Shown: positions 1-5,394, numbered from the stretch's first letter. The stretch: DNA of 5,788 nt from Oscillospiraceae bacterium (GCA_017829075.1 JAGAJA010000031.1:1-5788), one strand, 5' to 3'. Program-made: numbers and translations. Notes: generated from the sequence alone by a model not told the origin.

Positions 1-13
1 ACTGCCCGCACTC

Positions 14-49
14 ACTGACAGCAAAGCTGTCAGTTCGCACAGTTGTGCG
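14..49. repeat. Two adjacent short hairpins at left edge
   Basis: The first is a perfect 9-bp inverted repeat, ACTGACAGC (14-22) and GCTGTCAGT (26-34), closed by an AAA triloop. One base later comes CGCACA (36-41) and TGTGCG (44-49), best read as a 5-bp stem with a 4-nt loop. Neither is followed by a T-tract on either strand, so neither looks like an intrinsic terminator. They open a run of five hairpins that fills 1-181. No coding potential is evident here. The hairpins could belong to a dispersed intergenic repeat or to the 3' region of a gene lying to the left. Confidence 0.6.
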
Positions 50-59
50 GATAGAAGTG

Positions 60-90
60 TTTTTTGCCCCGGCAGAGCTGGGGCAAAAAA
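60..90. repeat. 11-bp perfect inverted repeat with outer T and A tracts
   Basis: TTTTTTGCCCC (60-70) is mirrored by GGGGCAAAAAA (80-90) around a 9-nt loop. Because the A-tract always follows the stem, on both strands the RNA would have U before the stem and A after it. If the whole repeat pairs it resembles the core of a bidirectional terminator (A-tract, GC stem, T-tract) turned inside out. Formation of the stem is well supported by sequence; termination activity is not. Confidence 0.6.
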
Positions 91-98
91 CGGATTTC

Positions 99-117
99 AA
101 AAGCCCGCTTCGCGGGC
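99..117 (-). terminator. Possible intrinsic terminator downstream of antiporter
   Basis: Read on the minus strand, GCCCGC (117-112) and GCGGGC (108-103) form a 6-bp all-GC stem with a GAA triloop, followed at once by TTTTG. It lies 65 nt past the antiporter stop codon, in the correct orientation to end that transcript. The T-tract is only four residues, so termination could be partial. The 142-176 hairpin stands between it and the gene. Confidence 0.45.
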
Positions 118-141
118 AAAACTGATTTTTTCGACAAGCTG

Positions 142-183
142 ACGACCTGAGAAGTATTCTATGCTTCTCAGGTCGTGATTTTT
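142..183 (+). terminator. Long hairpin, T-tract on plus strand
   Basis: ACGACCTGAGAAG (142-154) pairs perfectly with CTTCTCAGGTCGT (164-176). The pairing extends inward by a T-G wobble and two A-T pairs to a TCT triloop, giving about 16 bp. On the plus strand it is followed by GA and TTTTT (179-183), so it reads as an intrinsic terminator for a plus-strand gene converging from the left. On the minus strand it starts 5 nt after the antiporter stop but lacks a following T-tract. There it would more likely stabilise the mRNA 3' end or act together with the 99-117 hairpin. Confidence 0.55.
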
Positions 184-1369
184 ATTCGGTTTCCGGGCTT
201 TCCTTATTCAGCAGCCTTTTGGAGGAGAATTCTATCAGAAACGCCCCCAGCGTTGCCGTAACCAGTATAGCCATGACCGCTCCGGCAAGCACTGTTTCGC
301 CGCAGGCAAGCCCCATTGCGAGCGGAACTCCGCCGATAGCCGCCTGAACTGTTGCTTTTGGCATATATGCTATCATGCAGAAAAAACGTTCCCTCAGGTT
401 CAGCTTTGTTCCGATAAGGCAGAGAAAAACTCCGGCGAAACGGAACAGAAGCGCCCCGAATATAAGGATAAGCGCAGGATGCCACAGCTTTGCGGCGGCT
501 CCGGGGTTTACTTCCGCTCCCACAAGCACGAAAAGCAGTATCTCCGCCGCCGTCCACAGCTTTGAGTACTTCGCGGAAACCCGCACGGCGCGCTCCGGAG
601 CTTTCTGCCGCAGGGCAATTCCCGCCGCCATGACTGCCACCAGCCCGGAGAATCCTATCCATTCCGGGAGCGCGTCCTCAAGAGAAACCAGCAGGAACGA
701 CAGGCTGATGATTATTACCACCTTTACGCTGTCCCGCAGGTGTATTTTGCTGAATACAAGCGCCAGAAGAATTCCGCAGACAGCTCCCAGAGCCGCGCCG
801 AGGATTATCGACACCGGAATGTTGACAATGGACATCGGCGAGATAACACCTCCGGCGCACAGCCCGGAAAATACCGAGAACATTACAATAACAAACACAT
901 CGTCCATTGAAGCGCCAGCAAGGATCATCTGCGGGATAAGCTTGTCCGTGCCGCGTTTGTCCTCCAAAAGCTTCAGCATTTTCGGAACTATCACCGCCGG
1001 GGACACCGCCGCGAGCACTGCTCCCATCATCGCCGCCTCTGTAAGGCTCAGCCCCAGAAGCGGCGGAGCGAGCAGGGTTACTCCGATGATCTCCAGACTA
1101 GCCGGGATAAAACTCATCAGCAGAGCGGGTCTGCCGCATTTTTTGAGATCGGCAAGCTCCAGATTAAGTCCGGCGCGGGTGAGAATTATTATAAGAGCGA
1201 TCTTCCGAAGCTCCGGGGATATTCCCATAAGCTCCGGGTCGAGAATTCTGGTTGCACCCAGAATTATCCCAGCGGCGAGCATTCCAGTGAGTTTTGGCAG
1301 GCGCAGTAAGCCAGCAAGCTCTCCCAGAACAAGCCCGGTCAGCAGTATTAGCGCGGCGCTGAGTAACAT
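182..1369 (-). CDS. Cation:proton antiporter (CPA, NHA/SLC9B-like)
   Basis: Predicted 395-residue polytopic membrane protein that would exchange a monovalent cation, probably Na+ or K+, for protons. Nearly the whole length is hydrophobic, with about a dozen candidate membrane segments. Seen in the sequence: an AVSPAV motif at residues 121-126 in the style of the unwound transport helix, the paired acids D156-D157 expected for ion binding, and PKATVQAA at 337-344. From family knowledge, this combination recalls the NHA/SLC9B group of the Na+/H+ exchanger superfamily (PF00999). The ATG at 1369 is chosen because AGGAGG (1381-1376) sits 6 nt upstream; an in-frame GTG at 1438 would lie inside the leader terminator. 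The gene has its own promoter and lies behind a fluoride riboswitch, so the inferred role is ion or pH balance during fluoride stress. Ion specificity cannot be read from sequence. The stop is TAA at 184-182. Confidence 0.9.
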   Translation of the reverse strand: MLLSAALILLTGLVLGELAGLLRLPKLTGMLAAGIILGATRILDPELMGISPELRKIALIIILTRAGLNLELADLKKCGRPALLMSFIPASLEIIGVTLLAPPLLGLSLTEAAMMGAVLAAVSPAVIVPKMLKLLEDKRGTDKLIPQMILAGASMDDVFVIVMFSVFSGLCAGGVISPMSIVNIPVSIILGAALGAVCGILLALVFSKIHLRDSVKVVIIISLSFLLVSLEDALPEWIGFSGLVAVMAAGIALRQKAPERAVRVSAKYSKLWTAAEILLFVLVGAEVNPGAAAKLWHPALILIFGALLFRFAGVFLCLIGTKLNLRERFFCMIAYMPKATVQAAIGGVPLAMGLACGETVLAGAVMAILVTATLGAFLIEFSSKRLLNKESPETE

Positions 1370-1411
1370 AAAATGCCTCCTGTGATCCGGGACTGGGCGG
1401 TTTGTGCAAAT

Positions 1412-1463
1412 AAAAAAGCCGAGGACTTTCATACGCACAAACCGCGCCGGAATAATCCCGGCG
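1412..1463 (-). terminator. Riboswitch expression platform with competing stems
   Basis: In the antiporter leader RNA, CGCCGG (1463-1458) and CCGGCG (1450-1445) form a hairpin that extends by a G-U and an A-U pair. Further on, a run of six U (1417-1412) is preceded by GGC. That GGC can close a small hairpin, AAAGUC (1429-1424) with GGCUUU (1420-1415). Alternatively UCCUCGGC (1425-1418) can pair with GCCGGGA (1462-1456) with one bulged U, making a longer terminator stem that competes with the 1445-1463 hairpin. Which fold goes with ligand binding is not deduced here. The T-tract between aptamer and ribosome binding site supports control by transcription attenuation. Confidence 0.55.
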
Positions 1464-1474
1464 TATTTGTATCG

Positions 1475-1550
1475 CAGATGCCATCAGCTTAAAGTTTATA
1501 TTAAGCGGTTCGGGGCAAAAGCCCGCAGGGAGGTCGTCATTCCCTATCTG
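1475..1550 (-). promoter_or_regulatory. Fluoride riboswitch aptamer (crcB motif)
   Basis: Read on the minus strand, the leader contains the hallmark order of the fluoride aptamer. P1 is CAGAU (1550-1546) with AUCUG (1479-1475). P2 is AGGGA (1545-1541) with UCCCU (1531-1527), with an AUG-containing loop. The conserved AACCGC is at 1510-1505, P3 is GCUUAA (1506-1501) with UUAAGC (1492-1487), and CUGAUG is at 1487-1482. These match the AACCGC...GCUGAUG core known from the Thermotoga and Pseudomonas syringae aptamers. An extra GC-rich hairpin (1526-1511) is inserted between P2 and P3. The predicted transcription start falls on P1. Known members usually turn expression on when fluoride binds; the controlled gene here would be the antiporter. 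A covariance-model search was not possible. Confidence 0.85.
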
Positions 1551-1555
1551 TACCT

Positions 1556-1584
1556 AGTATATCACACCGGCGTCCTTTTGTCAA
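1556..1584 (-). promoter_or_regulatory. Sigma-A promoter for riboswitch-antiporter transcript
   Basis: The -35 box is TTGACA (1584-1579) and the -10 box TATACT (1561-1556), separated by exactly 17 nt, with TG one base before the -10 (extended -10). It begins 3 nt after the response regulator stop codon. The start point is expected at about 1551-1549, which coincides with the 5' strand of riboswitch helix P1. This near-consensus promoter is expected to be strong, as usual where control is exerted downstream by RNA. Confidence 0.88.
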
Positions 1585-1587
1585 CGG

Positions 1588-2292
1588 TCATTTTTCCGCC
1601 ATTCGGTAGCCTACGCCGTTTTCGGTGAAAATATACCGTGGGTGAGCCGGGTCTTGTTCGATCTTCCGGCGGATATTTGCCATATTCACCCGGAGTATCT
1701 GGTTGTCAGTACGCGCGTTAGGACCCCACATTCTGCGGATTATCTCCTCGTAGGTTAGCACCGTTCCGGCGCGCTGTCCCAGCATTGCCACAAGCTTGAA
1801 TTCGTTCTGAGTAAGCTCCGCGTCCCTGTCATCTATGTAAACCCGGTATTTATCATAATCTATTACAAGTCCGCCTACCTGAAATCTGTGCTTTACCGCA
1901 ATGTCGGAGTTAATTCCGATGCTGCTGGAATGCCGCAGAGCTACCCTAATACGCGCGAGAAGCTCATCAGGGGATCTGATCGGCTTTACTAGATAATCGT
2001 CTGCTCCCTTATCCAGCGCGTTGACCTTGCAGCATAGCTCAGATTGTGCCGAAACCACGATCACCGGCACCGCCGACCATTTTCTGACTTTCTGAAGCAC
2101 ATCAATTCCGTCAATATCCGGAAGTCCCAGATCCAGCAGAATAACGTCAGGGCAGTGGGAATTTATCAGAAATTCAGCGTCTTTGCCGTTTTCGGCGGTG
2201 ATCACCTCATATCCGTCGCTGATTATTGTGAACAGATACTCCCGTGTGACCGGGTCGTCTTCAATTATCAGTACTTTGTTACGATATCCCAT
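1588..2292 (-). CDS. KdpE-like OmpR/PhoB-family response regulator
   Basis: Predicted 234-residue cytoplasmic DNA-binding response regulator. The receiver domain (about 5-120) shows the acidic pocket E11-D12-D13, phospho-acceptor D54 in LLDLGLPD, S81, and K103-P104. A winged-helix effector domain (about 139-231) follows and ends in TENGVGYRM. Segments WSAVPVIVVSA, WGPNA and the DPAHPRY stretch closely resemble E. coli KdpE, the potassium-responsive regulator of the KdpFABC pump. The similarity supports a KdpE-like type, but no kdp genes and no sensor kinase lie here, so the stimulus is unknown. The ATG at 2292 is chosen because GGAGG (2303-2299) lies 6 nt upstream and the receiver domain starts right after it; about 47 residues of open frame upstream have no such support. 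The gene diverges from the symporter, and its likely promoter is the extended -10 at 2438-2446. Confidence 0.9.
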   Translation of the reverse strand: MGYRNKVLIIEDDPVTREYLFTIISDGYEVITAENGKDAEFLINSHCPDVILLDLGLPDIDGIDVLQKVRKWSAVPVIVVSAQSELCCKVNALDKGADDYLVKPIRSPDELLARIRVALRHSSSIGINSDIAVKHRFQVGGLVIDYDKYRVYIDDRDAELTQNEFKLVAMLGQRAGTVLTYEEIIRRMWGPNARTDNQILRVNMANIRRKIEQDPAHPRYIFTENGVGYRMAEK

Positions 2293-2300
2293 GGCGTTCC

Positions 2301-2389
2301 TCCGGAAAATCCCGTGTTGATGATTTGCTCTGATATTCCGGAAAAGTTGTCCGGATTTATGCTGCGGTAGATTTCCGCTGTTCGGAAAT
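2301..2389 (-). other. Structured 5' leader of response regulator mRNA
   Basis: The predicted leader of about 140 nt contains a perfect 7-bp hairpin, ATTTCCG (minus 2389-2383) with CGGAAAT (2377-2371). It also carries three copies of the self-complementary hexamer TCCGGA at 2350-2355, 2337-2342 and 2301-2306. The last copy overlaps the Shine-Dalgarno GGAGG (2303-2299), so an upstream copy could pair with it and mask the site. This is structural inference only; no known RNA class is recognised. Confidence 0.35.
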
Positions 2390-2437
2390 GGCGCAAAGCA
2401 GCCTGAAAAATAATTACAGCACAATATTAACATCTAT

Positions 2438-2446
2438 ATTATATCA
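2438..2446 (-). promoter_or_regulatory. Extended -10 promoter for response regulator
   Basis: Minus-strand TATAAT (2443-2438) is preceded by TGA (2446-2444), forming a perfect -10 with an extended -10 TG. No good -35 box is seen 16-18 nt upstream, in an AT-rich stretch, which extended -10 promoters tolerate. The start would be near 2431, giving a leader of about 140 nt before the ATG at 2292. Confidence 0.6.
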
Positions 2447-2640
2447 TTTTTCTACAAAATAATAAATATACTTTTCGTTAAGATTCTTTATATTGCACAT
2501 TATTGCTAAAAGTTGAGAATTATCTTTTGCATTATTTCAATATCGCAAAAATAAAATTAACCATACCTTGTCCGATTACCCATATATGAAAATAAATAGC
2601 AAGTGACTTGGTGGCGAAAAAATAAGGAGGAGCGGCGCTG
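2447..2640. promoter_or_regulatory. AT-rich divergent control region with phased repeats
   Basis: This stretch between the two divergent genes holds no supported gene. It contains a direct repeat TATTGC at 2491-2496 and 2501-2506, exactly 10 bp apart, the geometry typical of OmpR-family tandem sites. It also contains an inverted pair TTTTGC (2525-2530) and GCAAAA (2545-2550). A plus-strand promoter for the symporter must lie here, but no clean match is visible; TTGCAT (2527) with TAAAAT (2552) has a 19-nt spacer and is a weak candidate. AAGGAGG at 2624-2630 is a strong Shine-Dalgarno, but it is 25 nt from the symporter start. Confidence 0.4.
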
Positions 2641-2641
2641 T

Positions 2642-2659
2642 ATGGTGGCGCGGTCGTGA
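2642..2659 (+). CDS. Five-codon leader minigene overlapping symporter start
   Basis: ATG at 2642 opens a frame of five codons (M-V-A-R-S) ending at TGA 2657-2659. The stop overlaps the proposed symporter GTG in a GTGA arrangement (2656-2659). The only strong ribosome binding site, AAGGAGG at 2624-2630, is 11 nt from this ATG, whereas the symporter GTG is 25 nt away. That spacing suggests ribosomes load on the minigene and re-initiate on the symporter (translational coupling). No frame-conservation evidence is available, and chance is possible for so short a frame. Confidence 0.4.
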   Translation: MVARS

Positions 2660-4440
2660 GTATGGAATTTCTCAGCGGAATTATCGGGGATCTGAACAGC
2701 GTTCTCTGGGGCGCTCCTATGATCGTATTAATGCTGGCTGCCGGGGGATATTTCTCCGTCAGGACGGGATTTTTTCAGGTTCGCCGCGCCGGTCACTGGC
2801 TGCGCCGTACTATTTTCTCAAAGGGCAGCCGCAGCGCCTCGGACGGCTCGGTTTCTCCGTTTCAGGCTATGTCCTCAGCGCTTGCCGCGACCCTCGGCAC
2901 AGGAAACATTGCCGGAGTTTCAACGGCGCTGGCGGCGGGGGGCGCAGGCGCAGTATTATGGATGTGGATATCGGCTATGCTGGGAATGATGACCGGATAC
3001 GCTGAGAATGTGCTTGGAGCATATTACCGCAGGAAAAACCGGGACGGCGGCTGGAGCGGCGGCGCAATGTATTATATCCGGGACGGACTTGCCGGAAAAA
3101 GGCTTGCTAAGCCGCTTGCGGCGGTATTCGCAGGGGCGTGTGTGATGTCGGCATTCGGCATGGGAAATCTTACTCAGATGAACTCCGCAGCGCAGGCGCT
3201 GAGTTCCGGTTTTGGAATTCCACAGGCGGTCACAGGCGCAGTGCTTGCCGCATTTGCTGCGCTGATATTCTTCGGCGGCAGGACTTCCAGAAAACAGAGC
3301 GCAGGAGCAGCTTCAGGAGGTGGGCAGCTCAGCCTGCGCATCGCGGGAGTGACTGAGAAGCTTGTGCCGGTGATGTCGGCGCTGTACATAGCCGGATCGC
3401 TGTATATTCTGGCGGTAAACATAACCCGGCTGCCGGATATGGTGGGGGTGATTTTCCGCAGCGCGTTCGGTCTTGAGGCTGCTGCGGGGGGCGTCAGCGG
3501 CTACATGGTAAAGCAGGCGGTTTCCATGGGCTTCCGCAGGGGAGTTTTCTCGAATGAGGCAGGGCTTGGTACGTCCGTTGCGGCTCATGCTTCCTCAGAC
3601 GTGGTGGAGCCGTGTGTTCATGGAATGTGGAGCATTTTCGAGGTGTTTTTTGATACGATCGTGATGTGCTCAATGACCGCGTTTGTACTGCTGGCAAGCC
3701 CCTGCCGAGCGGTATCCCAGCAGGAGGCTTTCATGAACGTAAGTCTCCAGCCGCAGTATTTCCGGCTGACAGAGCAGGAGGGGCTGATCTCCGGCGGCAC
3801 GGAGCTTCTGATTGCAGGAAGGGGCGAGCCTTGCAAAATGAGAACCGTGAGCGGGGAATGGTTCACGGTGGAGATCTCCCGCGGGGAGATAACCTGCTCC
3901 AACGTGATGAAGCTCACCGGAATACAGGCTCACGGAGCAAGCGGAGAGCCGCTGTTCCGTGACGAAACGGGGACAGTTCCTACGATAAGCGGAGTTGCCC
4001 TTGAGGAAGTTACCGGGGCGGAGCTGGTGACCCTTGCATTTTCAACGGTGTTCGGCGGGGCGGCGGGCAAGCTGCTTTCGGTGGCGGTGGTGCTGTTTGC
4101 ATTTTCTACGGTGATCGGGTGGAGCTGCTTCGGGTCTGAGGCGGCGGCTTATCTATTCGGAAAGCGCGCGGAGATACCGTTCCGGATACTGTTCACAATT
4201 TGTACGGCGCTGGGGGCAGTTGTGGATATTTCAGCGGCATGGGGAGCGGCAGACCTGTTCAACGGATTGATGGCGGCGGTAAACCTTCCAGTGGTGCTGT
4301 GCCTGTCGGGAACTGTGCTGCGGCTCACGAAGAATTATTCCGAACGGCATTTCATCAGAAAATCTGTAAAGCCCTTGCTTTCTGCCGATCCAGATGTCCA
4401 GCGGGAGCAGGAGGAGCGGCTTATGCGGGAACAAAAATAA
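2656..4440 (+). CDS. AGCS-family sodium:alanine/glycine symporter with insertion
   Basis: Predicted 594-residue integral membrane protein of the alanine or glycine:cation symporter family, importing a small amino acid with Na+. Family signatures are ATLGTGNIAGV (78-88), GGAMYYIRDG (135-144), VTEKLVP (232-238) and VFSNEAGLGTS (297-307), followed late by FAFSTVIGWS (481-490). Typical members have about 450-480 residues. The excess is mainly a polar, membrane-free segment of about 100 residues (roughly 349-453) between the TAFVLLAS helix and the GAELVTLAF segment, plus a Gly/Ala/Ser-rich stretch of about 20 residues (211-230). The frame is unbroken and both flanks keep the family pattern, so it is probably a genuine insertion. 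The GTG at 2656 (or ATG at 2662) fits the usual N-terminus, but the strong Shine-Dalgarno is distant; see the minigene. No glycine riboswitch precedes it. The substrate is inferred from family only. Confidence 0.9.
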   Translation: MSMEFLSGIIGDLNSVLWGAPMIVLMLAAGGYFSVRTGFFQVRRAGHWLRRTIFSKGSRSASDGSVSPFQAMSSALAATLGTGNIAGVSTALAAGGAGAVLWMWISAMLGMMTGYAENVLGAYYRRKNRDGGWSGGAMYYIRDGLAGKRLAKPLAAVFAGACVMSAFGMGNLTQMNSAAQALSSGFGIPQAVTGAVLAAFAALIFFGGRTSRKQSAGAASGGGQLSLRIAGVTEKLVPVMSALYIAGSLYILAVNITRLPDMVGVIFRSAFGLEAAAGGVSGYMVKQAVSMGFRRGVFSNEAGLGTSVAAHASSDVVEPCVHGMWSIFEVFFDTIVMCSMTAFVLLASPCRAVSQQEAFMNVSLQPQYFRLTEQEGLISGGTELLIAGRGEPCKMRTVSGEWFTVEISRGEITCSNVMKLTGIQAHGASGEPLFRDETGTVPTISGVALEEVTGAELVTLAFSTVFGGAAGKLLSVAVVLFAFSTVIGWSCFGSEAAAYLFGKRAEIPFRILFTICTALGAVVDISAAWGAADLFNGLMAAVNLPVVLCLSGTVLRLTKNYSERHFIRKSVKPLLSADPDVQREQEERLMREQK

Positions 4441-4446
4441 CATTGC

Positions 4447-4475
4447 TTGACATAATCCCGGAAATGCGGTAAAAT
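4447..4475 (+). promoter_or_regulatory. Sigma-A promoter for MBL-fold gene
   Basis: TTGACA (4447-4452) and TAAAAT (4470-4475) are separated by exactly 17 nt, beginning 7 nt after the symporter stop codon. A start near 4482 would give a leader of about 28 nt. No terminator is seen between the symporter and this promoter, so the hydrolase could be transcribed both alone and by readthrough. Confidence 0.8.
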
Positions 4476-4509
4476 AATAAGGCTGATTATTTTTCGGGAG
4501 GATATTCGT

Positions 4510-5394
4510 GTGTACGAACTGAAAAAAGCAGGAGAAAAGACATGGTATATGAGAGCGCCGACAAACATTGGATTATACCTGTATAATTCGCCGGAGGTCT
4601 GCATGATCGACGCGGGAGGCGACAGGGAAGCGGCTGAAAAAGCGCTTGAACATATCCGGGAGCAGGGCTGGCGGCTCAGGAAGCTGTTCCTCACCCACTC
4701 CCACGCCGACCACACCGGCGGCGCGGCGTATCTTAGGGAGCAGACCGGCTGCGAGGTTTACGCTCCGGGAGTTTCCGCAGCTGCGGTCAAGCATAGCTTC
4801 CTTATCTCGACCACGCTTTACGGCGGGAGCGCTTCAAGTGAGATGTGCAATAAGTTCCTTCTGCCGCCGTCCTGCGACTGCTCGGAGCTTTCAGATGACG
4901 CGCTTCCGGCGGGGCTGGAATTTACCCGGCTGGACGGTCACGACATGGCTCAGGCGGCATTCCGGACGGGGGACGGAGTGTGGTTCACGGCGGACTGCGT
5001 TATCAGTCCGGAAGCGCTGCAAAAGCACAGGATCTCTTTCCTTTACAATATCGGGCAACACTTACAGGCGCTTGAGAAGCTTTCGGAGCTGGAGGGATCG
5101 CTGTTCATTCCGGCGCACGACGAGCCTTGCAGCGATATAAAGTCGCTGGTTGAGGTAAATCGCTCAGCGGTTCTGGAGGTCGCTTCGGACATCAGGGAGA
5201 TGTGCGTGCGGCCAGTGACTGTTGACGACGTGATCGAGATGTCGCTTAAAAAATACAGCATACGGCTGTATCTCATGCAGTATCTTCTGGTGGGAGAAAC
5301 TGTGCGCTCATATCTTTCGTGGCTGCTGGAGAGGGGAGAGGTGCGCACGGTGTTCAGCGGGACAAGGCTTCTCTGGGAGAAATCGGGAGATTGA
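4510..5394 (+). CDS. MBL-fold metallohydrolase with C-terminal winged-helix-like region
   Basis: Predicted 294-residue soluble enzyme of the metallo-beta-lactamase superfamily. The metal-binding signature THSHADHTGG holds H63, H65, D67 and H68. Further ligands are likely H144 (LDGHD), D162 (TADC) and H203 (IPAHDE), so the dinuclear site looks complete and the protein is probably active. After about residue 215 the chain leaves the hydrolase fold and enters a helical tail; residues 236-290 have the helix-helix-strand look of the small winged-helix domain found at the end of some MBL proteins, perhaps for dimerisation or substrate choice. The substrate is not identifiable: glyoxalase II-like thioesterase, lactonase or another hydrolase all remain possible. 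The GTG at 4510 is chosen because GGGAGG (4496-4501) lies 8 nt upstream. It has its own promoter and follows the symporter by 69 nt. The stop is TGA at 5392-5394. Confidence 0.88.
   Translation: MYELKKAGEKTWYMRAPTNIGLYLYNSPEVCMIDAGGDREAAEKALEHIREQGWRLRKLFLTHSHADHTGGAAYLREQTGCEVYAPGVSAAAVKHSFLISTTLYGGSASSEMCNKFLLPPSCDCSELSDDALPAGLEFTRLDGHDMAQAAFRTGDGVWFTADCVISPEALQKHRISFLYNIGQHLQALEKLSELEGSLFIPAHDEPCSDIKSLVEVNRSAVLEVASDIREMCVRPVTVDDVIEMSLKKYSIRLYLMQYLLVGETVRSYLSWLLERGEVRTVFSGTRLLWEKSGD

Noticed and set aside
60..90. Classical intrinsic terminator
   Set aside because: On both strands the T-tract precedes and the A-tract follows the GC stem, so the U-tract would only end the RNA if the outer A/U part stayed unpaired.
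375..1385. Long open frame on the plus strand (336 codons) opposite the antiporter
   Set aside because: It is antisense to a clear membrane-protein gene, rich in Ser, Arg, Ala and Ile from the complementary codons, has no family resemblance, and lacks a ribosome binding site.
1370..1438. Upstream GTG start extending the antiporter by 23 residues
   Set aside because: The added residues are polar and basic and fall inside the riboswitch expression platform; the ATG at 1369 has a strong Shine-Dalgarno at ideal spacing.
2293..2433. Upstream extension of the response regulator by 47 residues
   Set aside because: Receiver domains start as seen from the ATG at 2292, which has GGAGG 6 nt upstream; the extension overlaps the predicted leader and lies at the promoter.
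2447..2655. Glycine riboswitch before the symporter
   Set aside because: AGCS genes are often controlled by one, but the AT-rich leader shows none of the conserved glycine-aptamer core, and there is little GC-rich pairing.
3700..4014. Intein inside the symporter
   Set aside because: The insertion is only about 100 residues and lacks the conserved splicing-block order and a C-terminal His-Asn junction.
4646..5140. Alternative plus-strand frame inside the MBL gene
   Set aside because: Its Ser/Arg/Pro-rich translation is a frame-shifted shadow of the hydrolase, which carries the full metal-binding motif.
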